Of a stretch of 64,000 nt of DNA, positions 29,208 to 37,827 are shown in pieces (the stretch's first letter is position 1; each line of letters begins with the position of its first letter). The stretch lies in the NCBI RefSeq assembly GCF_014041935.1, contig NZ_CP059491.1:2604001-2668000 (forward strand). The letters run 5' to 3'. The position numbers and the translations under genes were made by a program. The notes under the pieces were generated by a model. It did not search any database. It had not been told where the DNA came from and was given only the letters and a program-made list of their open reading frames with translations. The stretch comes from Gordonia jinghuaiqii. Its GTDB lineage: Bacteria > Actinomycetota > Actinomycetes > Mycobacteriales > Mycobacteriaceae.

Positions 29208-32200
29208 ATGTCCCCCGATAACTCCAGAACCGATCCGCGCAACTTCGACACGACGTTCATGTCGGCGATGTCGCGCCGGGTGCTGATCGGTGACGGGGCG
29301 ATGGGCACGATGCTGCAGGCCGCCGATCTGACTCTCGAGGACTTCCGTGGCCTCGAGGGTTGCAACGAGATCCTCAACGACACCCGTCCCGACGTCCTCG
29401 AGGGCATCCACCGTGCCTACTTCGAGGCGGGCGCCGACGCCGTGGAGACCAACACCTTCGGTTGCAACCTCTCGAACCTCGGCGACTACGACATCGCCGA
29501 CCGCATCCGGGAGCTGGCCTACAAGGGCGTCGCCATCGCCCGCGGCGTCGCCGACGAGATGGGGCCGTCCGCCGACGGCACCGACCGCTTCGTGCTCGGT
29601 TCGATCGGTCCGGGGACCAAGCTGCCCAGCCTCGGGCACACCACCTTCGCCGCGATCCGCGATGCCTACCTCGAATGTGTCATCGGCATGCTCGAGGGCG
29701 GGGCCGACGCGGTGCTGATCGAGACCTCGCAGGACCTGCTGCAGGTGAAGTCGGCGGTGGTGGCCGCGCGTCGCGCAATGGACCAGGTGGGTCGTCGGAT
29801 CCCGATCATCACCCACGTCACGGTCGAGACGACCGGCACGATGCTCCTCGGTTCGGAGATCGGCGCGGCGCTCGCGGCACTCGAACCGCTCGGGATCGAC
29901 CTCATCGGGCTGAACTGTGCGACCGGACCGGCCGAGATGAGCGAACACCTCCGGTACCTGTCCAAGCACGCCCGGATCCCGGTGTCGGTGATGCCGAACG
30001 CGGGCCTGCCTGTTCTCGGAGCCAACGGTGCCGAGTACCCGCTGACACCCGAAGAGCTGGCGCAGGCGATGGCGCAGTTCGTCGGCGAGTTCGGCCTGCA
30101 GTTCGTCGGTGGCTGCTGCGGCACGACACCCGAGCACATCCGGCAGGTCGCCGAGGCCGTCGCGCAGGTCGAGCCTGCGGTGCGCAACCCTGAACACGAG
30201 GCGGAGACGTCGTCGCTGTACTCGGCGGTGCCCTTCGACCAGGACGCCAGCTTCCTGGTCATCGGCGAGCGCACGAACACCAACGGCTCCAAGGCGTTTC
30301 GTGAGGCGATGATCGCCGGGGACTATCAGCGCTGCCTCGACATCGCCAAGGACCAGACCCGCGACGGCGCCCACATGCTCGACCTCAACGTCGACTACGT
30401 CGGCCGCGACGGCGCCGCGGACATGACCGAACTCGCCGGACGTTTCGCGACGTCATCGACGCTGCCGATCATGCTCGATTCCACCGAGCCAGAGGTGATC
30501 CGGGCCGGACTGGAGGCGCTGGGCGGGCGTTGTGCGGTGAACTCGGTCAACTACGAGGACGGCGACGGCCCGGACTCGCGCTTCACCAAGATCATGCAGC
30601 TCGTCGTCGAGCACGGCGCGGCGGTCGTCGCACTGACCATCGACGAGGAGGGCCAGGCCCGGACCGCCGACTGGAAGGTGAGTGTCGCCGAGCGGCTCAT
30701 CGCCGACATCACCGGCAACTGGGGTCTGGCCGAAGAAGACATCATCATCGATGCGCTGACCTTCCCGATCTCCACCGGGCAGGAAGAGGTGCGCGGCGAC
30801 GGCATCGAGACGATCGAGGCCATCCGCCGCCTGCACGAGTCGCATCCGGACGTGCACTTCACGCTGGGCATCTCCAACATCTCCTTCGGTCTCAACCCGG
30901 CCGCGCGTCAGGTGCTGAACTCGGTCTTCCTGCACGAGTGTGTCCAGGCCGGCCTGGACACCGCGATCGTGCATGCCTCGAAGATCCTGCCGATGGCGCG
31001 GATCCCCGAGGACCACCGTCAGGTGGCCCTGGATCTGATCTATGACCGCAGACGCGAGGGTTACGACCCGCTCCAGAAGCTGATGGAGCTGTTCGAGGGT
31101 GTCTCGGCGGCGTCTGCGCGTGAGTCGCGGGCCCAGGAGCTGGCGAAGCTGCCGTTGTTCGAGCGCCTCGAACGGCGCATCGTCGACGGCGAGCGCAACG
31201 GACTGACAGACGATCTCGACGAGGCGATGACGCAGGTCCCGCCGCTGTCGATCATCAACGACACCCTGCTGTCGGGCATGAAGACCGTCGGTGAACTGTT
31301 CGGTTCCGGCCAGATGCAGCTGCCGTTCGTGCTGCAATCCGCCGAGGTCATGAAAACCGCTGTCGCCCATCTCGAACCGCACATGGAAGCCACCGGCGAG
31401 GACGGCAAGGGCCGCATCGTGCTGGCCACCGTCAAGGGCGATGTCCACGACATCGGCAAGAACCTCGTCGACATCATCCTGTCCAACAACGGGTATGAGG
31501 TCGTCAACATCGGCATCAAGCAGCCGATCGCGACCATCCTCGACGTCGCGGCCGACAAACGCGCCGACGTGATCGGGATGTCGGGCCTGCTGGTGAAGTC
31601 GACGGTCGTGATGAAGGAGAACCTCGAGGAGATCAACTCGCGCGGCCTTGCCGACGAGTACCCGGTCCTCCTCGGTGGGGCGGCGCTGACGCGTTCCTAT
31701 GTCGAGAACGACCTCTCGGAGACCTACGAGGGCGATGTGCATTATGCGCGTGACGCTTTCGAGGGTCTGCGCCTGATGGACGACATCATGGCGCTCAAGC
31801 GCGGCGGCGGACCCGACCCGGACAGCGAGGAGGCCAAGGCCGCGGCCGCGAAGGCTGCCGAGCGCAAGGCCCGCCACGATCGATCCAAGCGCATCGCGGC
31901 CAAGCGGAAGGCTGCCGAGGAACCTGTCGAGGTTCCCGCCCGGTCGGATGTGGTCGCCGACAACGACATCCCCACGCCGCCGTTCTGGGGCTCACGGATC
32001 GTCAAGGGCGTCCCGATCGCCGAATACATGCAGCTGCTCGACGAGCGCGCTCTGTTCCTCGGCCAGTGGGGGCTTCGCGGCGCCCGCGGCGGTGAGGGTC
32101 CGTCGTATGAGGACCTCGTCGAGTCCGAGGGCCGGCCCCGGCTGCGTTACTGGATCGACCGCCTCTCGACCGAGAACATCCTGCAGCACGCCGCGGTGGT

Positions 32201-32798
32201 CTACGGCTACTTCCCGGCCGTCAGCGAAGGCGACACGGTCCACGTGCTCACCGAGCCCGACCCCGATGCCCCGGTGCGGTTCAGCTTCCGGTTCCCCCGC
32301 CAGCAGCGGTCCCGTTTCCTGTGCATCGCCGACTTCATCCGGTCCCGCGACGACGCCAAGGCCGCGGGCAAGGTCGACGTCATGCCGTTCCAGCTGGTCA
32401 CCATGGGTCAGCCCATCGCCGACTTCGCCAACAAGCTCTTCGCCGAGGACGCCTACCGCGACTACCTCGAAGTGCACGGCATCGGTGTGCAGCTCACCGA
32501 GGCGCTCGCCGAGTACTGGCATCAGCGGGTGCGCAGTGAGCTCAAGTTCGGCGACCGCGCCATGGACAGCGAGGATCCGGAAGACGCACAGGGTTTCTTC
32601 GATCTCGAATACCGCGGCGCGCGTTTCTCGTTCGGTTACGGCGCCTGCCCCGATCTCGAGGACCGCGCGAAGATGATCGAGTTGCTCGAGCCGGAACGGA
32701 TCGGCGTGCAGCTGTCGGAAGAGCTGCAGCTACACCCGGAACAGTCCACCGATGCGTTCGTGCTGCATCACCCGGAAGCCAAGTACTTCAACACCTGA
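29208..32798 (+). CDS. metH: cobalamin-dependent methionine synthase
   Basis: Transfers a methyl group from methyl-tetrahydrofolate to homocysteine via methylcobalamin (1196 aa, full length). The ATG at 29208 gives MSPDNSRTDPRNFDTTFMSA. Domains in order are homocysteine binding (RVLIGDGAMGTML; zinc Cys in LNCATG and VGGCCGTTPEH), pterin binding (FLVIGERTNTNGSKAF; DQTRDGAHMLDLNVDYVGRD), the cap, cobalamin binding with DVHDIGKN (about residue 745), and the activation domain ending FSFGYGACPDLEDRAKM (about 1141-1157). A Lys/Ala-rich linker precedes the activation domain. I saw no B12 riboswitch upstream. Confidence 0.97.
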   Translation: MSPDNSRTDPRNFDTTFMSAMSRRVLIGDGAMGTMLQAADLTLEDFRGLEGCNEILNDTRPDVLEGIHRAYFEAGADAVETNTFGCNLSNLGDYDIADRIRELAYKGVAIARGVADEMGPSADGTDRFVLGSIGPGTKLPSLGHTTFAAIRDAYLECVIGMLEGGADAVLIETSQDLLQVKSAVVAARRAMDQVGRRIPIITHVTVETTGTMLLGSEIGAALAALEPLGIDLIGLNCATGPAEMSEHLRYLSKHARIPVSVMPNAGLPVLGANGAEYPLTPEELAQAMAQFVGEFGLQFVGGCCGTTPEHIRQVAEAVAQVEPAVRNPEHEAETSSLYSAVPFDQDASFLVIGERTNTNGSKAFREAMIAGDYQRCLDIAKDQTRDGAHMLDLNVDYVGRDGAADMTELAGRFATSSTLPIMLDSTEPEVIRAGLEALGGRCAVNSVNYEDGDGPDSRFTKIMQLVVEHGAAVVALTIDEEGQARTADWKVSVAERLIADITGNWGLAEEDIIIDALTFPISTGQEEVRGDGIETIEAIRRLHESHPDVHFTLGISNISFGLNPAARQVLNSVFLHECVQAGLDTAIVHASKILPMARIPEDHRQVALDLIYDRRREGYDPLQKLMELFEGVSAASARESRAQELAKLPLFERLERRIVDGERNGLTDDLDEAMTQVPPLSIINDTLLSGMKTVGELFGSGQMQLPFVLQSAEVMKTAVAHLEPHMEATGEDGKGRIVLATVKGDVHDIGKNLVDIILSNNGYEVVNIGIKQPIATILDVAADKRADVIGMSGLLVKSTVVMKENLEEINSRGLADEYPVLLGGAALTRSYVENDLSETYEGDVHYARDAFEGLRLMDDIMALKRGGGPDPDSEEAKAAAAKAAERKARHDRSKRIAAKRKAAEEPVEVPARSDVVADNDIPTPPFWGSRIVKGVPIAEYMQLLDERALFLGQWGLRGARGGEGPSYEDLVESEGRPRLRYWIDRLSTENILQHAAVVYGYFPAVSEGDTVHVLTEPDPDAPVRFSFRFPRQQRSRFLCIADFIRSRDDAKAAGKVDVMPFQLVTMGQPIADFANKLFAEDAYRDYLEVHGIGVQLTEALAEYWHQRVRSELKFGDRAMDSEDPEDAQGFFDLEYRGARFSFGYGACPDLEDRAKMIELLEPERIGVQLSEELQLHPEQSTDAFVLHHPEAKYFNT

Positions 32799-32825
32799 CG
32801 CCGATGGCGGCTCTCGCCGCTGTGG

Positions 32826-34475
32826 TCAGAGACCGCTGAAGAGTTCTTCGAGGCGTTTCTCGATGACCGACGATGCGGGAGTCGTAGGCGTCGTACGAGT
32901 CGTAGGAGTCGGCTGGTCGGCCGGGTCGGCCATGACGAATCGTTGGTCGATGATGCGGCGGGCGTGCAGGCGGGGTGTGTACGGGCGTGGGGTATCGCCG
33001 GACGTCTGGGGTCCGTGGATCTCGTCGCGCACATCTTTCAGATGTGAGGCCAGCCGATCCGGGATATCCGGTCGCCGGTTGATGCGTTCGGGGTTGGGCG
33101 GTGCTCCCGGCTCGGCGTTGAGTCGCCAGACGCAGCGGCCTTCGTCGGATCCGTCGCGGAGCATCCAGGTGGTGTACTGGCCGGGTTTGTCGCCGACCAT
33201 CCGGTTGTGTCGCGGGCAGGCGGGAGTCAGGTCGGTGATGTCGGTGAGTCCGCCCAGGCTCCAGTCGAGTTGGGCGTGATGCATCTCGACCTGGGAGGCG
33301 GGTTGCCCACAGCCGGGTGTGGAGCAGACCTCGCCATCGGGGCGGGCGAAGGAGACGAGGCGCTGATCGCGGGTGGCGAGGCGTTTGCCGTGTCCGAAGT
33401 ACAGCGGGACGGCGGTGGTGTCCTTGAAGACCGCGAGGTAGGGCTGGGCGTCGGCAGCGAGCTCGATGACGTCGGCGATCGGCATGACTGTTCCGGTGAC
33501 GGTCGTGGCGAGGCCGGCTTCGCGGATGAGGTCGTTGAGGTCGGCTTTGACGATGAGCTGGACCGGTAGGCCGCGGTGAGTCCGGCCGAGGAGGCCGTCT
33601 TCGAGCACGGCTTTCAGCAGCGCGTTGAAGGCGTCGTGGTTGATCTGGGCGGGTGTGCGCAGGTCGCGCGCGGCGGCAACCTTGACCACCGCGGGGTCGG
33701 CGTCTTCGAACGAGCCGTGCGGACTGTCCGGGTCCTCGGGATTGTTCATACCGGGTTTGGCCCACACGGCGAGCAGCATCGTGACCCGCGCGACCAGCTC
33801 GGGGGTGAGGGTGGCCGACATCTTTGCGGTCCCATCGGCACGCTGCCGATTCACCCAGAGGTTGCGGCGTCGTTGGCGGTCGGTGTCGTCGGCCAGGGTG
33901 CCGTCGGGGTCGAGATGGGCGATGAGACGTGCCCCGAGGTCGGTGATGTCGGCGGGGGTGTGGGCGACGGCGATCTCGGTCATCTGTCGTTCGGCGGCGA
34001 CCTTCACGTCATGTTCGACGGCCAAGGGGATGTCATCCAGCACATCGACGACGGCTCGCACGTGTGCGGTGCCGACGGCGCCGTCGGCGAACGCCTTGGC
34101 CAGTGTGGGGTGGTCGGGTTCGAGTGGTTCGCCGAGATGATCGGAAAACGTGGCGAGGGCGTTCCGTTGTTTGTTGCGCCGCAACGGATCAGACACGCGC
34201 AGCCGGTGGGTCATGAACGAGGTGATACTGCGGTGTCCGGTGGTGCCGGAAAGGTCACGGTTGATGATCTCGACCATCTGCCGGTCCCCGGCGTATGTCA
34301 CTCGTGCGATGGCGCGCTCGGTCGCGGCGGCCACCTCGACGAGCTCGGCGTCGGAACACCGGGATAGGTCGGTGGTCTGCAACTCCGTGGTGATCCGGTG
34401 TAGTTCGGCCACCAACTCCGACGCTCGGGACAGTGGCGTGTCAGTGTCGCTGGGCAATTGCGCTGTGTCGGACAT
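32826..34475 (-). CDS. DUF222 / HNH endonuclease domain protein (13E12 type)
   Basis: A 549-aa protein with an N-terminal DUF222 helical domain (ELVAELHRITTELQTTDLSR; AERQMTEIAVAHTPADITD) and a C-terminal HNH nuclease module. The module has zinc Cys pairs (CSTPGCGQPASQVEMHHAQL) and the HNH core GGLTDITDLTPACPRHNRM. A Thr/Pro tail ends the protein. I chose the ATG at 34475, preceded by GGGGGGTGACC. A start 87 bp upstream is open. This family is multicopy in Gordonia, Rhodococcus and mycobacteria and is linked to REP13E12 repeats. Its role is unknown. Confidence 0.88.
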   Translation of the reverse strand: MSDTAQLPSDTDTPLSRASELVAELHRITTELQTTDLSRCSDAELVEVAAATERAIARVTYAGDRQMVEIINRDLSGTTGHRSITSFMTHRLRVSDPLRRNKQRNALATFSDHLGEPLEPDHPTLAKAFADGAVGTAHVRAVVDVLDDIPLAVEHDVKVAAERQMTEIAVAHTPADITDLGARLIAHLDPDGTLADDTDRQRRRNLWVNRQRADGTAKMSATLTPELVARVTMLLAVWAKPGMNNPEDPDSPHGSFEDADPAVVKVAAARDLRTPAQINHDAFNALLKAVLEDGLLGRTHRGLPVQLIVKADLNDLIREAGLATTVTGTVMPIADVIELAADAQPYLAVFKDTTAVPLYFGHGKRLATRDQRLVSFARPDGEVCSTPGCGQPASQVEMHHAQLDWSLGGLTDITDLTPACPRHNRMVGDKPGQYTTWMLRDGSDEGRCVWRLNAEPGAPPNPERINRRPDIPDRLASHLKDVRDEIHGPQTSGDTPRPYTPRLHARRIIDQRFVMADPADQPTPTTRTTPTTPASSVIEKRLEELFSGL

Positions 34476-34648
34476 GACGGTCACCCCCCGGAGCCGTTGG
34501 TTCGAATGTAGGTTCGAGGATACCAGCGAATCCATTGTGCCGCAATGATTATCAGAGGTCACTGAGGTCTGGTTCGGTGTCGGTGCCGTGTGGTAGAGGC
34601 CCGATCCTCACCATCATCGGAGCCGCACCGTTCACAGCGCCGCGGCCA

Positions 34649-35578
34649 TCACTCCTGGCCGGCCAGTATCTCCGTCAGCTGCGGAACGATCTGCTTCTTG
34701 CGCGAGACGATGCCCTTGCCGAACGCGTGACCGTCGACGACGGTGACCCCGAGTGCGCGTTCGACGGCATCGACCGGTTCGCCGACGACCATCAGGTCCG
34801 AGTCGCAGGCGATGACGTCGGTGATCAGCAACAGGTACAGGTCGTACCCGGCGGACTGTTGCTCCGCGCGCATGGCCGTGAGGAATTCGTCGCGACGGTC
34901 GAGGACCTCGCCGGAGTCGACGGTGGTGAGCTGCGCGACACGCACGGTCGACGAGCCCATGGTGAAACTCTTGGCGTCGCGGGTGATGATCGTCGACGCC
35001 GCGTCGTCACCCAATGCTGTTCCGGCACGCAGTAATCGGTTTCCGTAGTCGGCGAGATCGACGCCGGCGATGGTCGCGAGTTCCTCCGCGGCGATGCGGT
35101 CGGCGTCCGTGGTGGTGGGGGAGTTGAGCAGCAGGGTGTCGGAGATGATCGCCGACAACATGATTCCCGCGGTGTCCGGTGGGATGTCCACGCCGTTCTC
35201 GGCGTACATGCGGGTGAGGATCGAACACGTGCACCCCACCGGCTCGACGCGCATGTACAGCGGGGCGGTGGTCTCGAAGTTCGCGACGCGGTGATGGTCG
35301 ATGACCTTCAGAATGGTGACCTCGTCGAGGTCGGCGACGCTCTGTTGCCGTTCGTTGTGGTCGACGAGCATCACCTCCGACGGCGCGGCCCGCTCGATGA
35401 CCCGCGGCGCGTCGAGCCCGAAATGGTCCAGCGCAAAGGCGGTCTCGCGACTGGGATGGCCGAGCGCCACCGCCTCGGTGTCGGCGCCCAGTGCCGCTTC
35501 GAGGCGAGCGAGCCCGATCGCCGCGCCGATGGCGTCGGAGTCGGGATTGCGGTGTCCGAACACGAGGATCTTCGACAT
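34649..35578 (-). CDS. ppaC: manganese-dependent inorganic pyrophosphatase, family II (DHH)
   Basis: A 309-aa DHH-superfamily pyrophosphatase hydrolysing PPi to two phosphates. Metal-binding motifs are KILVFGHRNPDSDAIGAAIG (His/Asp pair), VMLVDHNERQ and the DHH motif VIDHHRVANFET. The C-terminal DHHA2 domain ends with the substrate-binding GIVSRKKQIVPQL. No CBS or DRTGG insert is present, so it is the short unregulated form. Family I enzymes are the usual housekeeping type in mycobacteria, so this enzyme may be additional. The preceding 173 bp show nothing recognisable. Confidence 0.93.
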   Translation of the reverse strand: MSKILVFGHRNPDSDAIGAAIGLARLEAALGADTEAVALGHPSRETAFALDHFGLDAPRVIERAAPSEVMLVDHNERQQSVADLDEVTILKVIDHHRVANFETTAPLYMRVEPVGCTCSILTRMYAENGVDIPPDTAGIMLSAIISDTLLLNSPTTTDADRIAAEELATIAGVDLADYGNRLLRAGTALGDDAASTIITRDAKSFTMGSSTVRVAQLTTVDSGEVLDRRDEFLTAMRAEQQSAGYDLYLLLITDVIACDSDLMVVGEPVDAVERALGVTVVDGHAFGKGIVSRKKQIVPQLTEILAGQE

Positions 35579-35765
35579 GGTGGTCTGCTTCCGCTCGGCG
35601 CTTTTTGCTCCGACTCAGCCTACGGCGGGTGACGTCATCTCGTCAGCTGCTCGACGAGCAGGAGGACACGGTCGGCATCGTGGTCGGGCCGGAGGCGAGC
35701 GCCTCGGCGGAGTGTGGCCAGACCGCGCGTGGGATCAAGGCCGAAAAGCCATTGCCGACCGATAG

Positions 35766-35797
35766 TTGTATTCCTACAATCGTTGTATGTCTGCAAC
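35766..35797. promoter_or_regulatory. two MarR-type palindromes overlapping the marR start
   Basis: TTGTA-TTCC-TACAA (35766-35779) is a perfect inverted repeat. GTTGTA-TGTC-TGCAAC (35782-35797) is a second copy with one mismatch and the same 4-bp spacer, and it contains the ATG at 35787. The placement fits autorepression of the MarR-MFS unit. The operator role is inferred. Confidence 0.6.
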
Positions 35798-36227
35798 GGA
35801 ATCGGTGACACCCACGCCGACCGAGGTCTGGTTCACGATGAACAGCCTCGTGCGAGACCACGCGAAACAGTCGCAGGGCCGCATCAGCGAGATCATCGAC
35901 ATCCCGTTCAGCAGGTTTCGTGCCCTCCGCAGGGTGGCCGTACGGCCGATGACGCAGCGCGACCTCGCCGAACGTATGGGAGTCGACGCCCCGGCGATGA
36001 GCGGGATCGTCAACGACCTCGTCAAACGAGGCCTGGTGACGCGCGAGACGGACGCGTCCGACGGCCGGTGCAAGCGCGTGACCATCACCGACGCCGGCCG
36101 TCGGGTGGTCGAGGAGGTCACCGGCAACCCGGACACCGCGCCCGAGATGTTCGCCGCACTCGACGACACGCAACTCCGGCAGCTCGACCGGCTGCTCGAT
36201 CTGCTGCGCCAGGCGGCCGAGTCGTGA
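35787..36227 (+). CDS. MarR family transcriptional regulator
   Basis: A 146-aa winged-helix regulator. The ATG at 35787 gives MSATESVTPTPTEVWFTMNS. The recognition region is MTQRDLAERMGVDAPAMSGI (about residues 53-72), followed by the wing RETDASDGRCKRVTITDAG, a classic MarR wing with the DxRxxR-like element. It precedes an MFS exporter on the same strand. The two are joined by a 17-bp tandem array that starts on this gene's stop codon. Palindromes over its own start suggest it represses the operon until a ligand, perhaps a toxic small molecule, binds. Confidence 0.92.
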   Translation: MSATESVTPTPTEVWFTMNSLVRDHAKQSQGRISEIIDIPFSRFRALRRVAVRPMTQRDLAERMGVDAPAMSGIVNDLVKRGLVTRETDASDGRCKRVTITDAGRRVVEEVTGNPDTAPEMFAALDDTQLRQLDRLLDLLRQAAES

Positions 36228-36359
36228 AGGCAGCCCTGTCATGAAGGCAGCCCGGTCATGAAGGCGACCCTGTCATGAAGGCGACCCTGTCATGAAGGCG
36301 ACCCTGTCATGAAGGCGACCCTGTCATGAAGGCAGCCCGATCATGAAGGCGGCGCTGTC
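36224..36359 (+). repeat. eight 17-bp tandem repeats forming a chain of overlapping mini-ORFs
   Basis: Units begin at 36224 (GTG) and at ATGs 36241, 36258, 36275, 36292, 36309, 36326 and 36343. The consensus is ATGAAGGCGACCCTGTC. Each of the first seven opens a six-codon frame (MKATLS, or MKAALS/MKAARS) ending in TGA that overlaps the next ATG as ATGA. The first GTG overlaps the marR stop as GTGA. The eighth unit is the start of the MFS gene. Each unit also carries GAAGG 10 bp before the next ATG, a weak ribosome site. Confidence 0.95.
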
Positions 36360-37809
36360 CGTCCGGTCGGCGAACGCCGAGCTCACCCGTAGGGACCGGT
36401 CCGTCATCCTGGCGACCTGCTGTCTGAGCCTGTTCATCGTCGGCCTCGACCTCTCCGCGGTCAATGTGGCCTTGCCGTCGATCGGTTCCGATCTCGGCGC
36501 CACGCCGTCGCAGCTGCAGTGGGTCATCGACTCCTACACGCTGGTCATCGCCGGCCTGCTGATCTTCGGTGGTTCGCTGGGTGATCGCCTGGGGCGCAAG
36601 CGGATCTTCCAGCTCGGCCTGCTCGTCTTCGGCGTTGCGTCGATCCTCTGTTCGCTGGCCCCGACCCCGGAGACCCTCATCGGCGCCCGGATGTTGCAGG
36701 CCGTCGGCGGGTCGATGCTCAATCCCGTTGCGCTGTCCATCGTCACGAACGTCTTCACCGATCCACGCGAACGTGCGCGGGCAATCGGACTGTGGGGCAC
36801 CGCGATCGGGGTGAGCATGGCGTTCGGTCCGGTTGTCGGAGGCGCGCTGGTGTCGGGGATCGGTTGGGAGGCGATCTTCTGGCTCAACGTTCCGGTCTGT
36901 CTGCTCGCCATCGTCCTGAGCGCCCGTTTTGTGCCGGAGTCGAAGGCCGAGCGGGCACGCCGCGCCGACCCGGTCGGGCAGGTGCTGATCCTCACGTTCC
37001 TGGCCACCCTCACCTTCGCCATCATCGAAGGTCGACCGCTGGGCTGGGGATCGGCGCCCGTCATCGCATGTTTCGTGGTGTCCGCGTGCGCACTGGTCCT
37101 GCTCGTCTGGTTCGAGGGCCGCCGCGACGAACCCCTCCTCGACCCGCGGTTCTTCGGGAGCGTGCCGTTCACCAGCGCGGTGGCTTGTGCCGTCATCGCC
37201 TTCGCCGCAACCGGCGGTTTCCTGTTCCTCAACACGCTCTATCTCCAAGAGGTTCGCGGTATGTCGCCGCTGAGCGCCGGGCTGATGACCTTGCCGATGG
37301 CGGTCGCATCCGCGGTCTGCGCGCCGATCGCGGGCAGGCTGGTGGCCGACCGCGGGGCGCGGCTGCCGATGGCGCTCGGCGGTGCGTCCATGGGCCTCAG
37401 CGGCCTCATGCTGGCGGTCACGGCCGACGACACCAGCCTCTGGTATCTCGGGGCGTCGTATCTGGTCTTCGGCCTCGGTTTCGGTCTGCTCAACGCGCCG
37501 ATCACCAACGCGGCGGTGTCGGGAATGCCTCGCACGCAGGCCGGCTTGGCGTCGGCGATGGCGTCGACCGGCCGGCAGGTCGGCACCGCGCTCGGCGTCG
37601 CGGGGTTCGGTGCGGTGGCCTTCGCCGGACTGAGTGGTTCGGTCGCCGACGGGCTCGCGACCGCTGCTCAGCCGGTCTGGCTGATCATGGCGCTGTGCGG
37701 GCTGATCGTCGTCGTACTGGCCGTCGTCTCGACCGGCACCTGGGCGCAGCGCACCGCGGCCAGGACCAGGGCCCGGATCGAATCCACCTCCGGCACCTGG
37801 CTGGTGTGA
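36343..37809 (+). CDS. MFS transporter, DHA2 (EmrB/QacA) family, 14 TM
   Basis: A 488-aa proton-driven drug exporter. It starts MKAALSVRSANAELTRRDRS, where the first six codons are the last unit of the upstream repeat. TM1 holds LFIVGLDLSAVNVALPSIG (motif D1-like, with the LDxxxVNVALP signature of DHA2). GSLGDRLGRKRIFQLGL is motif A and GARMLQAVGGSMLNPVALSI is motif B. GTAIGVSMAFGPVVGGALV is motif C. Fourteen hydrophobic segments can be counted. It forms an operon with the MarR regulator. Confidence 0.93.
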   Translation: MKAALSVRSANAELTRRDRSVILATCCLSLFIVGLDLSAVNVALPSIGSDLGATPSQLQWVIDSYTLVIAGLLIFGGSLGDRLGRKRIFQLGLLVFGVASILCSLAPTPETLIGARMLQAVGGSMLNPVALSIVTNVFTDPRERARAIGLWGTAIGVSMAFGPVVGGALVSGIGWEAIFWLNVPVCLLAIVLSARFVPESKAERARRADPVGQVLILTFLATLTFAIIEGRPLGWGSAPVIACFVVSACALVLLVWFEGRRDEPLLDPRFFGSVPFTSAVACAVIAFAATGGFLFLNTLYLQEVRGMSPLSAGLMTLPMAVASAVCAPIAGRLVADRGARLPMALGGASMGLSGLMLAVTADDTSLWYLGASYLVFGLGFGLLNAPITNAAVSGMPRTQAGLASAMASTGRQVGTALGVAGFGAVAFAGLSGSVADGLATAAQPVWLIMALCGLIVVVLAVVSTGTWAQRTAARTRARIESTSGTWLV

Positions 37810-37827
37810 ACGCAGGTGCGACCGCGT

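Noticed and set aside
35579..35786. Small gene between the pyrophosphatase and marR
   Set aside because: A frame reading LLDEQEDTVGIVVGPEA is open, but it has no good start or ribosome site and runs across the marR operator and start. The composition fits a shadow.
36224..36359. CRISPR array
   Set aside because: Units are 17 bp and directly tandem, with no spacers and no cas genes.
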